Assembly: GCA_030041195.1 (NCBI GenBank)
Contig: JASHOI010000745.1
Coordinates: forward strand, 1 to 5,366
DNA from: Streptosporangiaceae bacterium
Lineage (GTDB): Bacteria > Actinomycetota > Actinomycetes > Streptosporangiales > Streptosporangiaceae
Direction of reading: 5' to 3'
Length of the DNA: 5,366 nt
This document shows positions 1 through 5,118 of the stretch, piece after piece (within the stretch, counting starts at the first letter, position 1; each line of letters begins with the position of its first letter). Both the position numbers and the translations under genes were made by a program. Below the pieces are notes generated by a model. It had not been told where the DNA came from, did no database searches, and saw only the letters and a program-made list of their open reading frames with translations.

Positions 1-771
1 CAGACCAGGCCGGGCGAGCCGGGCGCACCGGGCGCACCGCTGCTCGAGTGCTCCGCGGTGAGCAAGGACTACGGCGGGCTGCACGTGCTCGACGCCGTCA
101 GCCTGACGCTCCCGGGCCGCGGCCGCTACGGCCTGTGCGGCCCGAACGGCGCCGGGAAGTCCACGCTGCTCGGCGTCATCGGCGGAACCGTGGCCCCGTC
201 GGCCGGCCGGGTGCTGCTCGGCGGCACCGACGTGACCGGCCTGCTTCCGCAGCAGCGCTTCCACCTGGGCGTGAGCCGCACGTTCCAGGCGGTGCACCTG
301 ATCGCGGGCCGCACCGTGCTGGACAACGTCGCGGTCTCGTGCCTGCGTTCGCACGGGTCGAGCATCGTACGCGGGATCGCCCGCAGCCGGCTCGACGACG
401 CCAGGGACGCCGCGGCCGAGGCCCTCGACTACCTGGGGCTGCGCGGGCTGGCCGGCCGGGACGTGTCGTCGCTGACGCTGGAGAGCCAGCGGATGGTGGA
501 GTTCGCCCGGGCCATCGCGCCGCGCCCCAGGCTGCTGCTGCTCGACGAGCCGGCCGCCGGGCTCAGCGAGCCGCAGCGCGACCGCCTGGCCGGGGTTCTG
601 CACGCGCTCGGCGAGGCAACCTGCGTGCTTGTCGTCGAGCACGATCTCGGCCTGGTCGCGCAGATCACCGAGCGGATTTTCGTGCTCGATTACGGCCGCC
701 TGGTCTTCGAGGGCAGCCCAACGGAATTCAGCAACTCGGCAGTGGTGAATTCGCTGCTGATCGGCCAGTAA
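1..771 (+). CDS. Branched-chain amino acid type ABC importer ATPase, LivG-like (5' partial)
   Basis: This is the cytoplasmic ATP-hydrolysing subunit of a Liv/HAAT-type importer. The frame is open to the left edge, and residues before the GTG at 58 (LLECSAVSKDYGG) already form the first ABC strand, so the GTG is an internal Val and the true start lies outside the window. 256 residues are visible. Numbered from base 1: Walker A GPNGAGKST at 47-55, Q-loop GVSRTFQ with Gln96, Walker B LLLLDEP with Asp182/Glu183, D-loop region AAGLSEP, and switch His214 in VVEHDLG. The RTFQ Q-loop and the insert before the signature fit LivG rather than LivF. The signature is odd: LTLESQ (158-163) where the family has L-S-x-G-Q-Q. 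A Pro-Gly-rich stretch precedes the domain and may be a linker from an upstream fused permease, or just an N-terminal tail. The solute-binding protein gene follows immediately, supporting an importer operon. The substrate is inferred only from family. Confidence 0.93.
   Translation, partial: QTRPGEPGAPGAPLLECSAVSKDYGGLHVLDAVSLTLPGRGRYGLCGPNGAGKSTLLGVIGGTVAPSAGRVLLGGTDVTGLLPQQRFHLGVSRTFQAVHLIAGRTVLDNVAVSCLRSHGSSIVRGIARSRLDDARDAAAEALDYLGLRGLAGRDVSSLTLESQRMVEFARAIAPRPRLLLLDEPAAGLSEPQRDRLAGVLHALGEATCVLVVEHDLGLVAQITERIFVLDYGRLVFEGSPTEFSNSAVVNSLLIGQ
10..36 (+). repeat. Three 9-base tandem units encoding Pro-Gly-X triplets
   Basis: Three consecutive 9-base units (ccgggcgag, ccgggcgca, ccgggcgca) are in frame with the LivG-like ATPase and encode PGE-PGA-PGA, followed by another Pro. 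The last two units are identical at the DNA level. They lie just ahead of the first ABC strand, so they form a flexible or extended linker, not part of the fold. The array may continue left of the window only in degenerate form: the three codons before it read Q-T-R. Confidence 0.7.
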
Positions 772-772
772 T

Positions 773-778
773 GGAGGG
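773..778 (+). promoter_or_regulatory. Ribosome binding site deciding the solute-binding protein start
   Basis: GGAGGG ends four bases before ATG 783 and starts inside the alternative ATG at 771-773. It therefore supports 783 as start and argues against the TAATG overlap start. Confidence 0.75.
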
Positions 779-782
779 TCGC

Positions 783-2024
783 ATGTCAAGAAAGCTCATG
801 AAAAGACGGGTCCTGGCGCCGCTGGCGCTGATCGCCGCGGCCGCCATGGCCATCGCCGGCTGCGGCAGCTCATCCGGGAATTCGGGCGCGTCGGCGAGCA
901 GCCCGATCGTTGCCTGCGGTGATCTGGCGCTCTCCGGCCCGTACGCACAGATCGGGCAGACCGACAACTGGGGGGCCTCCGCGTTCTTCAAGCACGTCGA
1001 CGCCACCGGCGGAATCCTCGGCCACAAGGTCGACTACATCACGGTGAACAACGACTCGTCGGCGGCTCAGTCCGAGCTCATCGCGCGCAAGTGCATCCTG
1101 TCCGACCACGCGAGCTTCATCATCGGGCCGGAATCGGGTGCCGACACCGAGTCCGCGCTGCCGATTGCGATCTCGTACCACACGATCCTGATCAGCCTTT
1201 CGTCCGGCTGGCAGACCAACGGGTACCCGGCCAGCGAGCTGAACTCCTGGGGGTTCCCCGGCTTCTACGACGTGTTCTACAACGACCAGCTCGCCTCGGT
1301 GCAGCAGCTCATCGTGCCGCGCCACTACACCCGGGTGGCGCTGCTCGAGGACAACTGCGGCTCGGTCTGCCTGGCGAACAAGGCCACCGTGCAGTCGCTG
1401 GCCGCCAAGTACCACTTCACGCTCGTCTCCACGCAGATCGACCAGGTCGGCGCCACGGACGTCACCCCGCAGGTGCTCGCGCTGCTGGCGGCCAAGCCGC
1501 AGATCATCCTGTTCGGCCTGGTGCCCGGCACCGACTCGATCACCGCGATCCGCGCGATCCGCGCGCAGAACCCGACGATCCCGATCAGCGAGTGCTCCGC
1601 GTGCGAGCTGCCGAGCTTCATCTCCGCCGCCGGCGGGGCCTCGGTGATGAAGAACATCTACGTCCTCGGCTCGATGGAGGACTGGCTGACCGCGGCCGAG
1701 CAGGGCACCGGGTCCGAGGAGCAGCAGACGGCGGCCGGCCTGAAGGCGTACTTCGCCGGCATGCGCGCCGCCGGGTACACCAGCGACAACCAGCTCGACA
1801 ACAGCCAGGAAGGCTGGGACGCCGGGCTCGAGGTGCAGTGGGCGATCAAGTCGGCCGGAACCACCAACGAGACCGCGGTCATGCGCAAGCTCCAGCACCT
1901 GGACATCAACACGCTGGGAATCGTGTGGGCGCGCACGCCGTCCAACTACGAGAACATCTCCCAGGTGCTCGCGGCGATGGAAACGATAAGCCCGAACGGG
2001 ACGCCAGCGCTCTACAAGGGATGA
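783..2024 (+). CDS. Branched-chain amino acid type ABC transporter solute-binding lipoprotein
   Basis: This is a 413-residue extracytoplasmic receptor of the type I periplasmic-binding fold (LivJ/LivK-like, Peripla_BP_6 style), which would deliver ligand to the importer whose ATPase is just upstream. The lipoprotein signal is clear: basic n-region (RK..KRR), hydrophobic stretch, then lipobox AIAGC with lipidated Cys27 (base 861), followed by a Ser/Gly/Ala tether to about residue 40. The mature domain opens with ACGDLALSGPYAQIG (about 44-58), the usual first strand and Ser-Gly-Pro turn, and has IIGPESGADTESALPIA at about 113-129. I chose ATG 783 because GGAGGG (773-778) sits four bases before it. 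An in-frame ATG at 771 overlaps the upstream TAA but has no such site, and ATG 798 is too distant. Six further cysteines (45, 104, 192, 196, 271, 274) are notable in an exported domain. Ligand is not determinable; amino acid is the family default, but amides and other small molecules are also bound by this family. Confidence 0.93.
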   Translation: MSRKLMKRRVLAPLALIAAAAMAIAGCGSSSGNSGASASSPIVACGDLALSGPYAQIGQTDNWGASAFFKHVDATGGILGHKVDYITVNNDSSAAQSELIARKCILSDHASFIIGPESGADTESALPIAISYHTILISLSSGWQTNGYPASELNSWGFPGFYDVFYNDQLASVQQLIVPRHYTRVALLEDNCGSVCLANKATVQSLAAKYHFTLVSTQIDQVGATDVTPQVLALLAAKPQIILFGLVPGTDSITAIRAIRAQNPTIPISECSACELPSFISAAGGASVMKNIYVLGSMEDWLTAAEQGTGSEEQQTAAGLKAYFAGMRAAGYTSDNQLDNSQEGWDAGLEVQWAIKSAGTTNETAVMRKLQHLDINTLGIVWARTPSNYENISQVLAAMETISPNGTPALYKG

Positions 2025-2041
2025 CCGCCGGCCGGTCCGGT

Positions 2042-2080
2042 GTGCGGGGTCGTGGGGCAACCCACGGCCCCGGCACGTTT
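2042..2080 (+). terminator. Strong stem-loop terminator candidate with GCAA tetraloop
   Basis: The arm at 2042-2056 pairs with 2061-2076 around the loop gcaa (2057-2060). I count 15 pairs with one G-T wobble (2050 with 2067) and one bulged G (2072 or 2073). GCAA is a GNRA tetraloop, which stabilises RNA hairpins. The stem is followed by a short gttt (2077-2080), a weak T-tract, but actinomycete terminators often lack long U-tracts. It begins 17 bases after the solute-binding protein stop codon, so it plausibly ends the importer transcript. There is no A-tract on its left, so it looks one-directional. Confidence 0.75.
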
Positions 2081-2084
2081 GACG

Positions 2085-2102
2085 GTCCTGCCACGGCAGG
2101 AC
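2085..2102. repeat. Perfect 7-bp inverted repeat, second hairpin of the gap
   Basis: gtcctgc (2085-2091) and gcaggac (2096-2102) are exact reverse complements around the loop cacg. The repeat sits 8 bases after the terminator stem. It could be a backup terminator or mRNA-end structure, or a DNA-level operator for the downstream regulator operon. A TTGACG at 2079-2084 directly before it resembles a -35 hexamer, but no convincing -10 lies at 16-18 bases, so I do not call a promoter. Confidence 0.5.
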
Positions 2103-2109
2103 ACGAGAA

Positions 2110-2126
2110 GGCCACATGTGGTGGCC
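2110..2126. promoter_or_regulatory. Inverted repeat around a CCACATGTGG palindrome, possible operator
   Basis: ggccac (2110-2115) and gtggcc (2121-2126) pair around atgtg. Nested in it is the perfect 10-base palindrome ccacatgtgg (2112-2121). It lies 67-83 bases before the response regulator ATG, a reasonable place for an operator or for an autoregulation site. OmpR-family proteins more often bind direct repeats, so binding by the neighbouring regulator is only a guess. As RNA it is a third hairpin in a row. Confidence 0.35.
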
Positions 2127-2192
2127 GACAATGGGCGGGACGGGTCATGCTCGGGCGAGGAGGGCGGCGGCCATCGCGGGCGGGTGAGCGGT

Positions 2193-2852
2193 ATGCGGGT
2201 GCTTGTGATCGAGGATCATGAGGATCTGGCTGGCGTGCTGGCGCGGGGTCTGCGCCGGGACGGGATCGCGGTCGATGTCGCCCTGGACGGGGGCGAGGGC
2301 TGGTTCAAGCTCGGGGCGTCCGATTATGACGTCGTGGTGCTGGACCGGGACCTGCCGGTGCTGCACGGTGACGAGCTGTGCCGCAGGCTGCGCGCGCAGG
2401 GGGCGGAGACCCGGGTGCTGATGCTGACCGCGGCGGGCGGGCCGCGCCGTGCCGCGGAGGGGCTGGGGCTGGGTGCGGACGACTATCTGGCCAAGCCGTT
2501 CGACTTCGTCGAGCTGATCGCGCGGGTCCGTGCGCTGGCCCGCCGGCCGGCGGCGGTGCGGCCGCCGGTGCTGGAGGCGGCCGGGATTCGCCTGGACCCG
2601 GCCACCCGTTCGGCGAGCCGGTTCGGCCGCCCGCTGGAACTGGCGCGCAAGGAGTTCGGCGTGCTCGAGGTGCTGCTGGCCGCCGGGGGACGGGTGGTCA
2701 GCGCCGAGGAACTGCTGGAGAAGGTGTGGGACGAGAACGCTGACCTGTTCACCACCGCGGTGCGCACCACGGTCAAGAAGCTGCGCCGCAAGCTGGGCGA
2801 GCCGGACCCGATCCAGACCCTGATCGGCTCGGGCTACCGGATCGTGCGGTGA
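2193..2852 (+). CDS. OmpR-family two-component response regulator
   Basis: This is a 219-residue cytoplasmic transcription factor, the usual length for the OmpR/PhoB family. The receiver domain (about 1-115) has the acidic pair Glu7/Asp8, phospho-acceptor Asp51 in VVVLDRDLP, Thr79 in VLMLTAA and Lys101 in DYLAKPF, so phosphorylation chemistry looks intact. A short linker leads to the winged-helix DNA-binding domain (about 126-219), with the recognition-helix region FTTAVRTTVKKLRRKLG and the terminal hairpin IQTLIGSGYRIVR. ATG 2193 puts VLVIED at residues 3-8, as normal. GTG 2184, three codons earlier, is an alternative. A perfect AGGAGG (2158-2163) is about 30 bases before the ATG, too far for standard use, and nearer sequence offers only a weak site. 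The kinase gene overlaps its stop, so the two are translationally coupled partners. Targets are unknown; the transporter genes downstream are the obvious candidates. Confidence 0.95.
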   Translation: MRVLVIEDHEDLAGVLARGLRRDGIAVDVALDGGEGWFKLGASDYDVVVLDRDLPVLHGDELCRRLRAQGAETRVLMLTAAGGPRRAAEGLGLGADDYLAKPFDFVELIARVRALARRPAAVRPPVLEAAGIRLDPATRSASRFGRPLELARKEFGVLEVLLAAGGRVVSAEELLEKVWDENADLFTTAVRTTVKKLRRKLGEPDPIQTLIGSGYRIVR

Positions 2853-4048
2853 GGCTTCCGTTCCGCCCGACGGTCCGGGCCAAGCTGGCGTTGCTGCTCG
2901 CGGCTCTGGTCGTGCTGACCGGGGCGGTGCTGCTCGCGGCCAGCTTCCTGCTCCTTCTCTTCGGCATCCACGCCCCGGTGATCCGCATCATTGAGTCTGG
3001 CCCGCCTGGGGCCGGCCGAAAGCGTTCGGCGACCGCTGGGGTCAGTCAGCACCGGGTGGTGACGATCGTGGTCGGCAATCACCATTTCGCGCTGAACGAT
3101 GGATCGGGCCTCCCTGCTCTGCTCGTGCAGTACGCCGTGCTGCTGGCGGTCCTGGTCGCGATCGCCTGCGTGCTGGCATGGCTGGTGTCCGGGCGGATGC
3201 TGCGGCCGCTGCGCAGGATCACCGACACGGCGCAGCGGATCACCGGCGAGGACCTGCACGAGCGGCTGGCGCTGGCCGGCCCACGCGATGAGCTCACCGA
3301 GCTCGGCGACACCTTCGACGCGATGCTGGCCCGGCTGGAGGCCGCGTTCATCGGCCAGCAGCTGTTCGCCGCCAACGCGGCGCACGAGCTGCGTACCCCG
3401 CTGGCCGTGATGCGTGCCGAGCTCGACCTGCTGCTTACCGGCCCGCCGCCGTCGCCGGCCGAGGTTCGCGACACCGCGGCCAGGCTGCGCGGCACCGTGC
3501 TCGGCTCCGAGCGGATGCTGGAGCGGCTGCTGACCCTCACCCGCGGGATGCTCCCTCCCGGGGAGCGGGAGCCGGTGCCGCTCGATCAGGTCGCACGGCG
3601 GGCACTGGGCGCGGCGGCGGAGGCCGCACGCGCGCACGGCCTGGCCATCCGCCCCAGGTTGCACGAGGCGCTCGCCTACGGCGACCCGTCCCTGCTCGGC
3701 GAGCTCGCCGGCAATCTCGTCGACAACGCGGTCAAGCACAACTGCCCAGACGGCTGGATCGCCGTCGGCACTCAAACGGATGGGGACCACGCGGTCCTGG
3801 AGGTTTCCAACACCGGTCCGCTGATCGCCGACGAGGAGCTGGACCGGCTGCTTGAGCCGTTCCGCCGGGCCGGTCAGCAGCGCACCGGTCACGGTTCCGG
3901 CCTTGGCCTGTCGATCGTGCGCGCCGTCGTCGCCGCCCACGACGGCGAGCTCGGCCTGCGGGCCCTCCCCGGCGGCGGGCTCGCGGTGCGGGTGACCTTG
4001 CCCGCCGCCGCAGGACACGAAGACGCCACACCGGTCCGGCAAGCATGA
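2849..4048 (+). CDS. Two-component sensor histidine kinase with short extracytoplasmic loop
   Basis: This is a 399-residue membrane kinase and the partner of the response regulator. The GTG start overlaps the regulator's TGA (GTGA), typical translational coupling, and no other start is needed. Order: TM1 about 12-40; an extracytoplasmic loop of only about 50 residues (41-89); TM2 about 90-114; HAMP about 115-167; HisKA with H-box AANAAHELRTPLAVMRAELD and phospho-acceptor His179; then the ATPase domain with N-box NLVDNAVKHN (289-298), G1 region VSNTGP (319-324), F-box LEPFRR (335-340) and G2 GHGSGLGLSIV (348-358 region). The G1 box carries Asn where D-x-G-x-G would have Asp, a variant common in actinobacterial kinases as far as I recall. 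All catalytic boxes are present, so it should be active. The small loop could hardly hold a classic ligand-binding domain, which favours sensing in or at the membrane or through a partner protein such as the next gene's lipoprotein. The latter is inference. Confidence 0.95.
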   Translation: MRLPFRPTVRAKLALLLAALVVLTGAVLLAASFLLLLFGIHAPVIRIIESGPPGAGRKRSATAGVSQHRVVTIVVGNHHFALNDGSGLPALLVQYAVLLAVLVAIACVLAWLVSGRMLRPLRRITDTAQRITGEDLHERLALAGPRDELTELGDTFDAMLARLEAAFIGQQLFAANAAHELRTPLAVMRAELDLLLTGPPPSPAEVRDTAARLRGTVLGSERMLERLLTLTRGMLPPGEREPVPLDQVARRALGAAAEAARAHGLAIRPRLHEALAYGDPSLLGELAGNLVDNAVKHNCPDGWIAVGTQTDGDHAVLEVSNTGPLIADEELDRLLEPFRRAGQQRTGHGSGLGLSIVRAVVAAHDGELGLRALPGGGLAVRVTLPAAAGHEDATPVRQA

Positions 4049-4071
4049 GGTCTACCGAAGCCACGGGGGTT

Positions 4072-4076
4072 AGGAG
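4072..4076 (+). promoter_or_regulatory. Ribosome binding site of the small lipoprotein gene
   Basis: AGGAG ends five bases before ATG 4082. It is the strongest well-placed Shine-Dalgarno in the right-hand operon. It lies in the 33-base gap after the kinase, the only real gap in that unit. The lipoprotein may thus be translated independently of the kinase, perhaps at a higher level. Confidence 0.8.
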
Positions 4077-4081
4077 ACCAC

Positions 4082-4429
4082 ATGAAAAACCAGCCCGGTC
4101 CGATCGGCCGGCCTGCCGGATGGCGCCCGCCGCGGCAACTGGGTCGCCTCGCGGCCGTGCTCGCCGCGGCGGTCGTGTTCGCCGCCGCCTGCAGTTCCGG
4201 CAGCAGCCAGCAGGCTCAGGCGCTCGGGAGGGTGCTGACCCGGTGCATGCGCACGCATGGCTTCGCGGGTTTCCCCGATTCGGCCGTGACCTTGAGCGAC
4301 GGCCAGATGAACATCACCGTTACCGGCGCGGGCGTGCTGTACCCCAAGTCGCCGGCGCTGCACGCCGCGTTCCGGGTCTGCCAGGTGGCCGTTGACCGGG
4401 CAGACGCACAGACACCGAACGCCGGGTGA
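4082..4429 (+). CDS. Small secreted lipoprotein with CMRTHGFxxFPD motif, unknown function
   Basis: This is a 115-residue predicted lipoprotein anchored outside the membrane. A Pro/Arg-rich n-region (to about 22) precedes a hydrophobic stretch and the lipobox FAAAC, with lipidated Cys37, then a Ser/Gly/Gln tether. The mature part is only about 78 residues. Its marks are Cys55 in CMRTHGFAGFPD (55-66) and Cys100 in FRVCQ near the end, probably one disulfide joining two helices. Between them is a polar strand-rich stretch (DGQMNITVTGAG). I recall a C-M-R-S-H-G-x-x-x-F-P-D motif in many small hypothetical actinobacterial lipoproteins, often near ABC transporters or efflux genes, but I know of no assigned function. 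Its position between a two-component system and a MacB-type transporter suggests an accessory, adaptor or signal-presenting role. That is inference. It contains no recognisable enzyme motif. Confidence 0.85.
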   Translation: MKNQPGPIGRPAGWRPPRQLGRLAAVLAAAVVFAAACSSGSSQQAQALGRVLTRCMRTHGFAGFPDSAVTLSDGQMNITVTGAGVLYPKSPALHAAFRVCQVAVDRADAQTPNAG

Positions 4430-5118
4430 CCCCAATGGACACCATGGTGCGGCTGTCGGACGTAACGAAACGCTACGAAGACGCAAAGACCCCCGCCGTG
4501 GCACACGTCACCATCGACGTCGCGCCCGGTGAGTCCGTCGCGGTGATGGGGCCGTCCGGCAGCGGGAAGTCAACGCTGCTGAACCTCATCGCCGGGCTGG
4601 ACCGGCCGTCCGGCGGCATGGTCTGGGTCGGTGGCCAGCGGATCGACCAGCTCAGCGAGGCCGGCGCCGCGCGGTTCCGGCGGCGGCAGGTCGGGATGAT
4701 CTTCCAGTTCTTCAACCTGCTCGACGACATGACGGTCGCGGACAACGTGCTGCTGCCGGCCCAGCTGGCCGGGGTGCCGGCCGCCAGGGCCCGGGCCCGG
4801 CTGGATGAGCTGCTGATCGCGCTGCGGATCGGGAGCCACCGCAACGCCTACCCGGCGCGGCTGTCCGGCGGCGAACGGCAGCGGGTGGCGATCGCGCGGG
4901 CGCTGGTGAACCGGCCGCCGCTGCTGCTGGCCGACGAACCGACCGGGGCGCTGGACACGGCCGCCGGGGAGGAGATCGGCGAGCTGCTGCTCGACCTGAA
5001 CGCCTCGGGCCAGACCCTGGTCCTGGTCACCCACGATCCGGCGCTGGCCGCCCGGTACGCGAAACGGGTCATCCACATCGTGGATGGCCAGGTCGCAACC
5101 GCCGGCGCTGCGGCATGA
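4426..5118 (+). CDS. ABC transporter ATPase, MacB/LolD/FtsE-type
   Basis: This is the nucleotide-binding subunit of a MacB-like (type VII) ABC system, working at the inner face of the membrane with the FtsX-like permease that follows. All motifs are canonical (numbering from GTG 4426): Walker A GPSGSGKST 42-50, Q-loop VGMIFQFFNLL with Gln94, signature LSGGERQRVAIARAL 146-160, Walker B LLLADEPTGALD with Asp170/Glu171, and switch His203 in LVTHDP. The FQFFNLL stretch and DEPTGALD are hallmarks of the MacB/LolD/FtsE group. At 230 residues it is a stand-alone ATPase, unlike fused MacB. The start is uncertain: GTG 4426 overlaps the lipoprotein TGA as GTGA, the same arrangement as regulator/kinase, but ATG 4435 has GGTGA (4425-4429) five bases upstream, and ATG 4444 also fits. 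The difference is at most six residues before the fold. Role (export, envelope maintenance or peptide-antibiotic defence) is family inference; substrate unknown. Confidence 0.95.
   Translation: MTPMDTMVRLSDVTKRYEDAKTPAVAHVTIDVAPGESVAVMGPSGSGKSTLLNLIAGLDRPSGGMVWVGGQRIDQLSEAGAARFRRRQVGMIFQFFNLLDDMTVADNVLLPAQLAGVPAARARARLDELLIALRIGSHRNAYPARLSGGERQRVAIARALVNRPPLLLADEPTGALDTAAGEEIGELLLDLNASGQTLVLVTHDPALAARYAKRVIHIVDGQVATAGAAA

Noticed and set aside
58..60. GTG as the start of the LivG-like ATPase
   Set aside because: The frame continues upstream with residues matching the first ABC strand (LLECSAVSKDYGG), so starting here would cut the fold. No Shine-Dalgarno precedes it.
48..782. Long open frame running into the solute-binding protein, which would make a 658-residue fusion
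   Set aside because: The first 245 codons overlap the LivG-like ATPase in another frame and read as Arg/Ala/Pro-rich noise. The real gene starts with a lipoprotein signal and a ribosome site at 783. The openness is a product of high G+C.
2079..2108. Promoter with TTGACG as -35 before the regulator operon
   Set aside because: No TANNNT-like -10 is found at 16-18 bases. The hexamer alone is not enough to call a promoter.
870..2117. 415-codon open frame on the - strand opposite the solute-binding protein
   Set aside because: Its translation is low-complexity Arg/Gly/His-rich sequence without a domain, exactly antisense to a well-supported gene. It is a typical high-G+C shadow.
2040..2192. N-terminal extension of the response regulator, up to 51 residues from GTG 2040
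   Set aside because: It would translate the three hairpins and add a tail before a receiver domain that already starts canonically at ATG 2193.
2147..2221. 24-codon leader-peptide frame overlapping the regulator start
   Set aside because: There is no convincing ribosome site and no run of regulatory codons. The composition is the Arg/Gly noise seen in all off-frames here.
3550..3566. 6-bp inverted repeat (gctccc / gggagc) inside the kinase gene
   Set aside because: It is short and G+C rich, lies within coding sequence between the H-box and the ATPase domain, and has no T-tract. It is expected by chance.
2834..4042. 402-codon open frame on the - strand opposite the histidine kinase
   Set aside because: It has Gln/Arg/Gly-rich, domain-free translation and is antisense to a kinase with all its catalytic boxes.
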